From Pseudomonas marginalis (lineage in GTDB: Bacteria; Pseudomonadota; Gammaproteobacteria; Pseudomonadales; Pseudomonadaceae): 64,000 nt of DNA. The notes beneath the pieces are model-generated. The model worked only from the letters and a program-made list of their open reading frames with translations, made no database searches and was not told the origin of the DNA. This document shows, piece after piece, positions 53,034 to 61,108 of the stretch. Both the position numbers and the translations under genes were made by a program. The stretch spans positions 330,793 to 394,792 of the forward strand of contig NZ_LKEG01000044.1 in NCBI RefSeq assembly GCF_001645105.1. The letters run 5' to 3'. Each line of letters starts with the position of its first letter. The first letter of the stretch is position 1.

Positions 53034-53699
53034 ATGAGCAAAAAGATTGCAGTGATCCTTTCCGGCTGCGGCGTGTACGACGGCGCAGAGATTCACGAAA
53101 GCGTGATCACCTTGCTGCGCCTGGACCAGCGTGGCGCTCAGGTCCAATGTTTTGCCCCGGATATCGCGCAATTGCACGTGATCAACCACCTCACCGGCGA
53201 AGAGATGCCCGAGTCGCGCAATGTACTGGTGGAGTCGGCCCGGATCGCACGGGGTGACGTGAAGGACCTTCGCGACGCCAACGCCGAAGACTTCGATGCG
53301 CTGATCGTGCCCGGCGGGTTCGGCGCGGCGAAAAACCTCTCGAACTTTGCCGTTGAAGGCGCCGGCTGCAGCGTAAACCCGCAGGTGCTGGAACTGGCCG
53401 AGGCGTTTGCCGAAGCAGGCAAGCCTGTGGGGCTGATCTGCATTTCACCGGCCCTGGCGGCCAAAATCTACGGCCCAGGCGTGACCTGCACCATCGGCAA
53501 CTGTGCCGACACCGCTGCCGCGCTGGACAAGATGGGCGCTACACACCAGGAATGTGCGGTGGAAGATATCGTCGAAGACACGGCACGCAAACTGGTGAGC
53601 ACGCCGGCCTATATGCTCGGCAAGAACATCAGCGAGGTCGCGTCGGGGATCAACAAGCTGGTGGACCGGGTGCTGGAACTGACCCACGAGAACGACTGA
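53034..53699 (+). CDS. elbB: ElbB-type isoprenoid biosynthesis glyoxalase
   Basis: The start at 53034 (MSKKIAVILSGCGVYDG) has AGGAG at 8-nt spacing; the ATG two codons earlier has only 2 nt. The 221-residue protein belongs to the DJ-1/PfpI-like class 1 glutamine amidotransferase group, with the nucleophile-elbow Cys in GLICISPALA and the Glu-containing GCGVYDGAEIHE N-terminal motif. E. coli ElbB shows weak glyoxalase activity and was linked to isoprenoid production. It is monocistronic, followed by a REP array. Confidence 0.93.
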   Translation: MSKKIAVILSGCGVYDGAEIHESVITLLRLDQRGAQVQCFAPDIAQLHVINHLTGEEMPESRNVLVESARIARGDVKDLRDANAEDFDALIVPGGFGAAKNLSNFAVEGAGCSVNPQVLELAEAFAEAGKPVGLICISPALAAKIYGPGVTCTIGNCADTAAALDKMGATHQECAVEDIVEDTARKLVSTPAYMLGKNISEVASGINKLVDRVLELTHEND

Positions 53700-53710
53700 T
53701 AGCCCCCTAC

Positions 53711-53934
53711 TGTGGTGAGCGGACTTGTTGTGGTGAGCGGGCTTGCCCCGCGCTGGGTGGCGAAGCCGCCCCAATTCAGCCGACGCGGTGAGTCAGTTAG
53801 AACATGATTGCAGGGTTTAGGGCTGCTGCGCAGCCCAGCGCGGGGCAAGCCCGCTCACCACACAAGCCCGCTCACCACAACAAGCCTGACCACCACAACA
53901 AGCACCCTCACCAAAACAAGCCTGCTCGGCACAG
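53711..53934. repeat. REP palindrome with tandem array of five arm units
   Basis: Left arm units TGTGGTGAGCGGACTTGT and TGTGGTGAGCGGGCTTGC (CTTG at 53724 and 53742) are the reverse complement of the right-side units. On the right, five consecutive 17-18-bp units start with CAAGC at 53846, 53863, 53881, 53899 and 53917. The core is GGCTGCTGCGCAGCC/GGTGGCGAAGCCGCC. The two distal units on the right are progressively diverged. Confidence 0.9.
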
Positions 53935-53950
53935 CTACCCTGCCACAGGG

Positions 53951-54406
53951 TCAGGCCTGGCGCATTAACCGTGTCAGGATCCGGTCCAACGCATTGGCAA
54001 ACGCCTGCTTCTCCTTCTCCCCGTGCGGCGGTGGCCCTCCGCCCATCTGGCCTTGCTCACGCAGATCAGTGAACAGGTTGCGCACCGCCAGGCGTTCGCT
54101 CATGTTCGCCGGGCTGAACTCCTTGCCGCGTGGGTCAAGGGCCGTGACGCCGTTTTTCACCAAGCGGTCAGCCAGGGGCACATCGCTGCAGATCACCAAC
54201 TCGCCGGGCACCGCGTGTTCCACCAGGTAGTCATCCGCCGCATCCGGGCCACTGGGCACCACGATCAACTTCACGCAAGAAAAGCTCGGCTTGACCTGGC
54301 TCTGACCGGCCACCAGTACCACTTCGAACTGGCGCTTGAGGGCAAACTTCACCACTTGGTCCTTGGCCGCCCGAGGACAAGCGTCGGCATCGATCCACAC
54401 CCGCAT
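53951..54406 (-). CDS. UPF0178 (YaiI/YqxD) family protein
   Basis: The 151-residue protein starts MRVWIDADACPRAAKDQVVK, the acidic NYN/PIN-like nuclease-type motif (DADACP) of this family, followed by the conserved SDVPLADRLVKNGVTALDPRG. The fold suggests a nuclease-like domain, but no activity is established. It is 2 nt downstream of the FTR1 gene stop codon in the same direction and may be co-transcribed. Confidence 0.92.
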   Translation of the reverse strand: MRVWIDADACPRAAKDQVVKFALKRQFEVVLVAGQSQVKPSFSCVKLIVVPSGPDAADDYLVEHAVPGELVICSDVPLADRLVKNGVTALDPRGKEFSPANMSERLAVRNLFTDLREQGQMGGGPPPHGEKEKQAFANALDRILTRLMRQA

Positions 54407-54408
54407 AC

Positions 54409-56304
54409 TTAAGCCATCACCCGGCGCTTCTCGGCCAAACGGCTGCGGCCATACAGCACCACAATCGCCAGGATCGCCACGGCCTGCGCACTCAGCGAGT
54501 ACGCATCGGCGTGGATGCCCAGCCAGTCGAAGTCAAAGAAGGCGACCGGCCGCGTGCCAAAAATGCCGGCCTCCTGCAACGCCTTCACGCCATGCCCGGC
54601 AAACACCACCGACAGTGCACACAACAATGCCGCGTTGATCCCGAAGAACAACGCCAGCGGCAGCTTCGCCGAACCGCGCAGGATCACCCACGCCAGGCCC
54701 ACCAGCAGCACCAGCGCCGTGGCGCCACCGGCCAACACCGCGTTGTGCCCGGCCGGGCCAGCTTGCAGCCACAGGGTTTCGTAGAACAGGATCACTTCGA
54801 ACAACTCGCGGTACACCGAGAAGAACGCCAGCATCGCAAAGCCGAACCGCCCGCCGCCGCCCACCAGGCTGCTCTTGATGTAGTCCTGCCAAGCGGCGGC
54901 GTGGCGGCGATCGTGCATCCACACGCCGAGCCACAGCACCATCACACTGGCGAACAGGGCTGTGCAGCCTTCAAGCAATTCGCGCTGGGCGCCGCTCACG
55001 TCAATCACATACGCCGCCAACGCCCAGGTCGCCAGACCCGCCAACAGCGCCAGGCCCCAACCGACGTTGACGCTGCGCACCGCCGACTGCTGGCCGGTGT
55101 TGCGCAGGAACGCGAGGATCGCGGCCAGCACCAGGATCGCTTCCAGGCCTTCGCGCAACAGGATCAGCAAACCGGAGATGTAGCTCAACGACCAACTCAG
55201 GCCATCACTGCCCAGCAAGCCGGCAGACTCGGTGAGCTTGCCCTTGGCCACGTCCAGGCGTTGTTGCACCTGCTCTACCGGCAAACCGTCCTGCAACGAC
55301 TGTCGGTAGGCCATCAGCGCCTTCTCGGTGTCCTTGCGCACGTTGGCGTCAACGTTATCCAGCGAGCTTTCTACCAGCTCGAAACCTTCCAGATACGCGG
55401 CCACCGACAGGTCGTAAGCCTGTTCGTGGTCACCCTTTTGGAAAGCCGCCAGGCTCTTGTCCAGCGTGCTGGCGGTGTAGTCCAGCAACTGCGCCGGGCC
55501 ACGCTTGACCTGCGGCGGTTGCGCACGCTGGGCGCGGAACGTCGCGGCAGCCGCCGGACCGCTGGCGGCCAGCACTTCATTGGGGGTCTGGCGGGCCAGG
55601 TCGGCGAGGTTGAACGGTTGCTCGCTTTTCGCAGCGGCCGGGTCGGCGGTGAAGCCGGCGATGTAGGTGGCCAGGTCCCAGCGCTGGCGGTCGTCCAGTT
55701 GGTCGGCGAAGGACGGCATGTCAGTGCCTTCGACGCCCAGGCCAAGGGTGTTGTAGATCGCGTAAAGGCTCAAGCGGTCCAGGCGTACGGCGTCCCGCAG
55801 GTTGGCGGGCGGCGGCGTCATGCCCACGCTGGCTGGGCCGTCACCGGCGCCAGCAGTGCCGTGGCATACCGAACAATGCTGGGCGTAGAGCGGCGCACCG
55901 CGCGTGGGATCAGGGGTGATCGCCGGGGCCTGGCTGACTTCATAGGCCACGGCCAACTGGGCGCCCAATTGACGGGCTTGGCGAGCGACTGCCGCGCCGT
56001 CTTGATGGGCAGTTACAGCCGCTAACAGTTCGTCGACGCCCTTGACCAACGCCGCGCGCTCCGGGCGTTGTGGCAGTTCGGCCACCAGGCCCTGCAACAC
56101 GCCGAGAAACTCCAGTTGTTCGCGGTATTCGGATTCATCGATAACCTTGCCCGCCTCCACCGTCGGAGGATAGTCAGCGCCAATGTAGTCCAGCAAATGT
56201 AGGGCTTGTGGGGCGCCCTCGGCAGTCGCGGCCAACAGGTTGAAGCTGCACGACATCAACGCCGGCAATATCAGCCAGGCGAGAAAACGGAAGGGGGCAG
56301 TCAT
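54409..56304 (-). CDS. Cytochrome c-fused FTR1 family iron permease
   Basis: The 631-residue protein has a signal segment, a periplasmic c-type cytochrome (CSVCH at 144-148, distal Met at TDMPSF near 196), a helical linker (~230-360) and an FTR1 permease domain with ~7 spans. Iron-binding REXXE motifs are visible at 384-388 (REGLE) and 499-503 (RELFE), with a third RELLE at 441-445. The haem domain probably oxidises or reduces iron during uptake. A perfect 20-bp tandem duplication includes its start codon region. Confidence 0.93.
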   Translation of the reverse strand: MTAPFRFLAWLILPALMSCSFNLLAATAEGAPQALHLLDYIGADYPPTVEAGKVIDESEYREQLEFLGVLQGLVAELPQRPERAALVKGVDELLAAVTAHQDGAAVARQARQLGAQLAVAYEVSQAPAITPDPTRGAPLYAQHCSVCHGTAGAGDGPASVGMTPPPANLRDAVRLDRLSLYAIYNTLGLGVEGTDMPSFADQLDDRQRWDLATYIAGFTADPAAAKSEQPFNLADLARQTPNEVLAASGPAAAATFRAQRAQPPQVKRGPAQLLDYTASTLDKSLAAFQKGDHEQAYDLSVAAYLEGFELVESSLDNVDANVRKDTEKALMAYRQSLQDGLPVEQVQQRLDVAKGKLTESAGLLGSDGLSWSLSYISGLLILLREGLEAILVLAAILAFLRNTGQQSAVRSVNVGWGLALLAGLATWALAAYVIDVSGAQRELLEGCTALFASVMVLWLGVWMHDRRHAAAWQDYIKSSLVGGGGRFGFAMLAFFSVYRELFEVILFYETLWLQAGPAGHNAVLAGGATALVLLVGLAWVILRGSAKLPLALFFGINAALLCALSVVFAGHGVKALQEAGIFGTRPVAFFDFDWLGIHADAYSLSAQAVAILAIVVLYGRSRLAEKRRVMA

Positions 56305-56341
56305 GAACGAATCTCAAAGGGCATGAACGAATCTCAAAGGG
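56302..56341 (-). repeat. Perfect 20-bp tandem duplication spanning the FTR1 gene start
   Basis: CATGAACGAATCTCAAAGGG occurs twice without a gap (56302-56321, 56322-56341). On the minus strand the upstream copy supplies an ATG that opens MPFEIRS and stops with TGA overlapping the FTR1 ATG (TCATGA). Confidence 0.95.
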
Positions 56342-56474
56342 AAATACGAAGTAACACATTGTTGAGCCTTAATGGGTTTGACTCAAGGCGTAAGTGATTG
56401 GGTGTTGGTGGGGGCGGGGCATTTTTAGAAGCGGACTAGTGGCGTTTTGGCGACTTCGTCGGGGCAAAAAGCCA

Positions 56475-56502
56475 TTGTTTTGCCAGTAATGGTGCTTATA
56501 AT
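56475..56502 (+). promoter_or_regulatory. Sigma-70-like promoter for the envelope operon
   Basis: TTGTTT (56475-56480) and TATAAT (56497-56502) are 16 bp apart, ~90 bp upstream of the first lipoprotein gene. The consensus -10 makes this one of the clearest promoters in the window. Confidence 0.65.
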
Positions 56503-56592
56503 GCCGCGCCCTGTTAGTGCGAAAGGGAATTTCGTTCCTTGTTTTTATGAGGAATGACCACATCGGTTGATACTTTCAGGGAAGAAGTCTGC

Positions 56593-57987
56593 ATGGCATT
56601 TCGCGCCTTACCCTCGCTCGCGCTCGCGGCGGTGACCTTGTTGTCCGGCTGCTCGATGTTCCGCAGCTACGATACCGAGCTGCAAGCCACCAATCAGCAA
56701 TTGGCCACCGGCAATGTCGACGCCGCCCTGACCCTGCTGGAAAAGAACAACACCGGCGACGACAAGGACCTGCTCTATTTCTTCGAAAAGGGCGAGCTGC
56801 TGCGTGCCAAGGGTGACTTGACCGGCAGCCAGACCGCCTGGCGCAGCGCCGACCTGCAAGTCTACAAGTGGGAAGAGTCGGTCAAGTTCGACAGCGCCAG
56901 GTACCTCGCCCAATTTGGCAGCTTCCTGGCCAATGACAAGGTGCGTCGCTACGAAGGCTATGACTACGAAAAGGTCATGCTGACCACGCAGATGGCCCTG
57001 AACCTGCTGGCCCTGAACGACTTCAACGGCGCACGCACCGAAATCAAGAAGACCCATGAACGTGAAGCCGTGATCGCCGACCTGCGGGACAAGGAATACC
57101 TCAAGCGCGAGGACGAAGCCCAGCGCGAAGGCGTGACCACCCAGATGAAAGACCTGCGCGGCTACCCGGTGGAAACCCTGGACGCGCCGGAAGTGGTCGG
57201 CCTGAAAAACAGCTACCAGAGTGCGTTCAGCCATTACCTGGCTGGCTTTGTCTACGAAGCCCTCGGCGAAAAAGACCTGGCGGCACCCGGCTATCGCAAG
57301 GCCGTTGAACTGCGCCCCAACACGCCATTATTGGAAAAGGCCCTGCTGGACCTGGACAAATCCAAGGTCGGCGCCGATGAAACCGACGTGCTGATCGTGG
57401 TACAGAGCGGCCTGGCACCGGCCCGCGACTCTATTCGCCTGCCGCTGCCGATCCCGATCAATGGCAACCTGGTGATCACCCCGCTGTCGTTCCCGGTGAT
57501 CAAGGCTGATACGTCCACCGCAACCTTCGCGCAGATTGGCGTCGACGGCCAGCAACAGAACCTCACTGCACTCAACAGCACCACGGCCATGTCCCGCCGC
57601 GCCCTGCGCGATGACATGCCGGGGATCATCCTGCGCACCACCGTGCGTGCGGTCACCCGTGGCGTGGCGCAAAACAACCTGAACAAGACCAACCCCATGG
57701 CGGGCCTGGTGCTGGGTATCGCCTCGGCCATCACCGAAGGCGCCGACACCCGCACGTGGCGTACCCTGCCGGACCTGACCCAGGTGACCCGCCTGCGCCT
57801 CAAGCATGGCGAGCATCAGGTCAGCCTGCCCAACGCCCTGGGCGGCACGCGGGTGACGGTAAAGGCCGATCAGCGTTATCAGGTCATCACCCTGCGCGTG
57901 GTCGGCAACCAGGTATTCGCCGGCGGCCTGGCCGCCCACGTGGAGCCGAACACCGCCAACCAGGCCATCGCCCTCAAACAACCTTAA
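56593..57987 (+). CDS. COG3014 family lipoprotein
   Basis: From MAFRALPSLAL (ATG at 56593 after GGGAAGAAG) the product is 464 residues with a lipoprotein signal and lipobox LSGC at ~residues 16-19. The N-terminal half is helical with TPR-like repeats (DAALTLLEKNN, KGELLRAKGDL, YEALGEKDLAAPGYRKAVEL); the C-terminal half is beta-rich. It matches COG3014, of unknown role. It begins the operon with YcfL, LpoB and a CsgG-like gene. An in-frame opening at 56554 would precede the signal peptide. Confidence 0.88.
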   Translation: MAFRALPSLALAAVTLLSGCSMFRSYDTELQATNQQLATGNVDAALTLLEKNNTGDDKDLLYFFEKGELLRAKGDLTGSQTAWRSADLQVYKWEESVKFDSARYLAQFGSFLANDKVRRYEGYDYEKVMLTTQMALNLLALNDFNGARTEIKKTHEREAVIADLRDKEYLKREDEAQREGVTTQMKDLRGYPVETLDAPEVVGLKNSYQSAFSHYLAGFVYEALGEKDLAAPGYRKAVELRPNTPLLEKALLDLDKSKVGADETDVLIVVQSGLAPARDSIRLPLPIPINGNLVITPLSFPVIKADTSTATFAQIGVDGQQQNLTALNSTTAMSRRALRDDMPGIILRTTVRAVTRGVAQNNLNKTNPMAGLVLGIASAITEGADTRTWRTLPDLTQVTRLRLKHGEHQVSLPNALGGTRVTVKADQRYQVITLRVVGNQVFAGGLAAHVEPNTANQAIALKQP

Positions 57988-57997
57988 GGAGCACGTT

Positions 57998-58369
57998 ATG
58001 CGTCATTTCATCCTCGGCGCCCTGGCGCTGGTCCTGCTGGCCGGCTGTGCCACCCCGCCGCCGCCGGAGCCTGGCAGCGCCGCGAGCAAAATCGTGGTGA
58101 TGGGCAAGTTCAAGGGCATCGCGGTCGGTGCCATCCGCGTGGCCCGCGAGAACGGCTTCCTCACCGCCAAGGTTCAGTTGAGCAACATCACCAGCAGCAA
58201 CCAGATGATGTATTACCGCTTTGCCTGGCTGGGTGCCGACGGCTTCCCGGTGGGCGATGAAGAAACCTGGAAAGTGCTGAACCTGTACGCCAACCAGGCG
58301 ACCTTCCTGCCTGCGATTGCCAATGTGCCGCAGGCGGCGGACTTCCGTCTTGAAGTGAAAACCCCTTGA
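57998..58369 (+). CDS. YcfL family lipoprotein
   Basis: The 123-residue protein has a lipobox LAGC at ~residues 15-18 and a domain (VARENGFLTAKVQLSNITSS; YYRFAWLGADGFPVGDEETW) matching YcfL. In E. coli ycfL precedes lpoB; the same order here supports a link to peptidoglycan synthase activation. It follows the COG3014 gene by 10 bp with AAGGAGC before the start. Confidence 0.9.
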   Translation: MRHFILGALALVLLAGCATPPPPEPGSAASKIVVMGKFKGIAVGAIRVARENGFLTAKVQLSNITSSNQMMYYRFAWLGADGFPVGDEETWKVLNLYANQATFLPAIANVPQAADFRLEVKTP

Positions 58370-58404
58370 GCCGTCCATCCTTTTTGCTGCTGAGAGAATT
58401 CCCA

Positions 58405-58992
58405 ATGTTTGCACGCTTCTCGATCCTTGCCGTCGTCGCCGTCCTGGCCAGCGGCTGCGCCAACACCTCCCCGGTACTGGGCGGTAAAAACATCAGCTAC
58501 GGCGATACCAAGGCAGTGGAACTGGTGACCAATGAGTTCGGTTCCACCGACCTGCAGATGATCGCCGAAAGCATGACCCGCTCCCTGGCTCAGTCCGGCA
58601 TCCTGCAAGGCCGTCCGGTGGTGCAGGTATACGACGTGAAGAACAAGACCAGTGAGTACATCGACACCCGTGAAATCACCACGTCGATCAAGACCCAACT
58701 GATGAAGACCGGCACCGCACGCTTTGCCAGCGACAACACCGACATGCAGAGCCAGGTCGACCAGCTCAAGCTGCAGAACCAGAGCGGCCTGTACAAGAAG
58801 TCCACCGTCAGCAAGACCGGCAATATGGTCGCCGCCAAGTACCGCCTGGAAGGCTCCATCAGCTCCATCGTCAAGCGCAGCTCGGACTACAAGGACGTGT
58901 TCTACAAATTCAGCCTGCAGCTGATTGACGTCGAGAGCGGCCTGGCCGAATGGATGGACGAAAAAGAAATCCGCAAAACCACGGAGCGCTAA
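58405..58992 (+). CDS. lpoB: Penicillin-binding protein activator LpoB
   Basis: From MFARFSILAVV (ATG at 58405 after GAGAGAATT) the product is 195 residues with a lipobox ASGC (~17-20) and the LpoB domain (ISYGDTKAVELVTNEFGSTDLQMIAESM; YKFSLQLIDVESGLAEWMDEKEIRKT). E. coli LpoB is an outer-membrane lipoprotein activating PBP1B. Pseudomonas is known to use LpoP for this, so a true LpoB-like role here is not certain. An in-frame opening at 58366 precedes the signal peptide. Confidence 0.88.
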   Translation: MFARFSILAVVAVLASGCANTSPVLGGKNISYGDTKAVELVTNEFGSTDLQMIAESMTRSLAQSGILQGRPVVQVYDVKNKTSEYIDTREITTSIKTQLMKTGTARFASDNTDMQSQVDQLKLQNQSGLYKKSTVSKTGNMVAAKYRLEGSISSIVKRSSDYKDVFYKFSLQLIDVESGLAEWMDEKEIRKTTER

Positions 58993-58995
58993 GCA

Positions 58996-59736
58996 ATGCG
59001 TGCATGGATCGGCATGATCGGCCTGCTGTGTGCCTTCGGCGCCTCGGCCGCCCCGAAGATCGCGGTGACCGACCTGGCCTACGAGGCGCGGGTCGAGGAA
59101 TACATCCACCAGGTTTCGGCGAGCAACAACTTCCAGGCCAGCGCTTACCACGCCAGTGGGGCGTCGAACTACAGCGAGTACGAAAGCCGTACCAGCTACA
59201 TCGAACAGACCGAGCTGCGTAAATTCAGCGGTGATATCAAGGGCGAGATCCTCAAGTCCCGACAGTTCCAACTGGTGCAGGGCACGCCCTACACCGCCGA
59301 TGCCAAGGGTGACGTCTACGACGTGATCAAACGCATCAAGGCCGGTAATTTCAAGGGCGCCGACTATGTGCTGTTCGGCACACTGTCAGACATCGACTTC
59401 ACCCAGGACATCAACGCCCTGGACCACACCAACAGCTACTCGGCGGTGCTGGGCCTGACGCTGGTGGCGGATTTCAGCCTGATCAATACGCGCACCTACG
59501 AGATCACTTCGGCGTTTACCGCCATGGGTGAAGGCCAGGACACCAAGCTGGTGAACAGCCGTGACGTACGCGTGAGCCTGAACCGGCCGCGCGTGGTGAA
59601 GGAAGTGTCGAAAGCCTTGGGTGAAGATGTGGCCCGGCAGTTGGCGGAACAGTTGGGTGGCGGGTATCAAGACCCTGGCCAACCGCCACTGCGCAATAAC
59701 CTGCCAAGGGATGAAGCGCCGAAGATTCTGCGCTGA
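58996..59736 (+). CDS. CsgG/LpoB-like periplasmic protein
   Basis: The 246-residue protein has a signal peptide ending at GASAAPKIAV without a lipobox cysteine. KIAVTDLAYEARVEEY, the ELRKFSGDIKGEILKSRQFQLVQG helix and YVLFGTLSDIDF/LTLVADFSLINTRTYEI fit the CsgG/curli-assembly and LpoB-like fold (two-layer alpha/beta). It starts 3 nt after lpoB, so the two are co-translated. The function is unknown; a periplasmic partner of the upstream lipoproteins is an inference. Confidence 0.8.
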   Translation: MRAWIGMIGLLCAFGASAAPKIAVTDLAYEARVEEYIHQVSASNNFQASAYHASGASNYSEYESRTSYIEQTELRKFSGDIKGEILKSRQFQLVQGTPYTADAKGDVYDVIKRIKAGNFKGADYVLFGTLSDIDFTQDINALDHTNSYSAVLGLTLVADFSLINTRTYEITSAFTAMGEGQDTKLVNSRDVRVSLNRPRVVKEVSKALGEDVARQLAEQLGGGYQDPGQPPLRNNLPRDEAPKILR

Positions 59737-59764
59737 GCCTAAGCCTCACAGACAACACAAAACC

Positions 59765-59803
59765 AAATGTGGGAGGGGGCTTGCCCCCTCCCACATTTTT
59801 GAT
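59765..59803. terminator. REP-derived hairpin terminator
   Basis: AAATGTGGGAGGGGG and CCCCCTCCCACATTT form a perfect 15-bp stem with loop CTTG, followed by a T-run. It is a REP sequence positioned to stop the envelope operon and the convergent LysE gene. Confidence 0.8.
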
Positions 59804-59816
59804 TCAGTTTTTTCAG

Positions 59817-60449
59817 TTACGCGGTAGCACGATGCAAGCTGGCCAGGAAACCCGCAGCGCCCACAAACAACCCGGCAAACGTGCGGTTCATACGCTTCTG
59901 CTGCTTAGGCGTACGCAACAAGCGCAACACCTTCGACGCCAGCCCCGTATAGCCTGCCATCACGACCATGTCGACGCAGATCATCGTCGCGCCCAGGATC
60001 AGGTACTGGATCAGCAGCGGCGCCTGCGGGTTCACGAACTGCGGCAGCACCGCCAACATGAATACCAAGGCTTTGGGGTTGCTGGCATTGACCAGAAAGC
60101 CCCGGAACATCATCGCCATCGGCTTGCCGATCGGGCGCACCGCCGCGTCATCGGTCATGTCCATGGGCAAGGCGCGCCACTGCTTGATAGCCAGGTACAC
60201 CAAGTACGCCACGCCAAACCATTTGATCACATAGAAGGCCGTGGACGACGTCGCCAGAATGGCACCCAGGCCGCAAGCAACGACGGCAATCTGCATCGCC
60301 AGGCCCAGTTGCAGGCCAATGGCGTTCCAGTAACCACGCAGGAAACCGTATTGCAGGCCGCTGGACATCGAGGCGATGGCGCCGGCGCCAGGGGAAAGGG
60401 AGATGATCCAACTGGCCAGGAAAAAGGCCAGCCACGTATCGAGTGCCAT
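59817..60449 (-). CDS. LysE/RhtB family amino-acid exporter
   Basis: The 210-residue protein has six hydrophobic spans and the RhtB/LysE opening (WLAFFLASWIISLSPGAGAIASMSSGLQYGFLRGYW) with the FLVNASNPKALVFMLAVLPQF segment. It exports amino acids or derivatives. The substrate is not determined. It stands alone on the minus strand. Confidence 0.93.
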   Translation of the reverse strand: MALDTWLAFFLASWIISLSPGAGAIASMSSGLQYGFLRGYWNAIGLQLGLAMQIAVVACGLGAILATSSTAFYVIKWFGVAYLVYLAIKQWRALPMDMTDDAAVRPIGKPMAMMFRGFLVNASNPKALVFMLAVLPQFVNPQAPLLIQYLILGATMICVDMVVMAGYTGLASKVLRLLRTPKQQKRMNRTFAGLFVGAAGFLASLHRATA

Positions 60450-60535
60450 TACACACCTCAGGAGGGAGTTTGCTGTTGTGCCTTAAACTAACTCCGCCGA
60501 CCAAAGAATGGCTATAGATTTTTACAGGATGACTG

Positions 60536-61108
60536 CTAGCGGTCGCCCGGAAACACATGGGTACCTGGCCAACGTCGCACCGAGCGCTGGAAGAACAAGC
60601 TGTTGGGCACTTGCACCATCGCGCTGTCGGTTCCGGCTTCCGCTACTTCGACCAGCGTGGTGTAGAGCAGGTTGATCGCCACGACGCGGCCTTTCACACC
60701 CGGTTTGTCGACGGTGTCCACCAACTCGACGATGTCACCCAGGCGAAACGGCCCGACGGTGAAGATCAGAATGGCGCACAGCAGGTTGGAGAGCACCGAC
60801 CACATGGCGAAGAACGCCACCGCCGCCACCGCGACAAACCCCGACAGCGCCGTCCACAACACCGTTGCAGACACACCCAGGCGACCCAGCACAAAGATCA
60901 GCGCACTGCCCATGATCAGCCAGCGCAAGCCACCGCGCAGCGGCATCAACAATTGCGGTGGGAACGGGTAACGCTCACCGAGGCGCGTCAGGCCTTTGGC
61001 AACAAAACGCTGGGCGAGGTAGCCGGCCAGCAGAATCAGCAGGATTTGCACGCCGATCCACACGGGTTCGATCCATTGCGCCGGCAGTGGCAGTTGCAAC
61101 GCTTCCAT
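60536..61108 (-). CDS. Small MscS family mechanosensitive channel
   Basis: From MEALQLPLPAQW (ATG at 61108, sharing a base with the upstream stop, TGATG) the product is 190 residues: three spans (~14-34, ~57-77, ~80-115), the pore helix (AVAAVAFFAMWSVLSNLLCAILIF) and the beta-domain start (FRLGDIVELVDTV; VVAINLLYTTLVEVAEAGTDSAMVQVPNS). It lacks much of the C-terminal vestibule of E. coli MscS (286 residues). It releases solutes on osmotic downshock. It is coupled to the ABC-F gene. Confidence 0.9.
   Translation of the reverse strand: MEALQLPLPAQWIEPVWIGVQILLILLAGYLAQRFVAKGLTRLGERYPFPPQLLMPLRGGLRWLIMGSALIFVLGRLGVSATVLWTALSGFVAVAAVAFFAMWSVLSNLLCAILIFTVGPFRLGDIVELVDTVDKPGVKGRVVAINLLYTTLVEVAEAGTDSAMVQVPNSLFFQRSVRRWPGTHVFPGDR

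Noticed and set aside
53846..53934. CRISPR-like array of short repeats
   Set aside because: Units are 17-18 bp and abut without spacers, and they match the arm of a REP palindrome; no cas genes are present.
56174..56359. 61-residue open frame overlapping the FTR1 start
   Set aside because: It is in another frame over the N-terminus of the FTR1 gene and has no ribosome site; the tandem duplication alone explains it.
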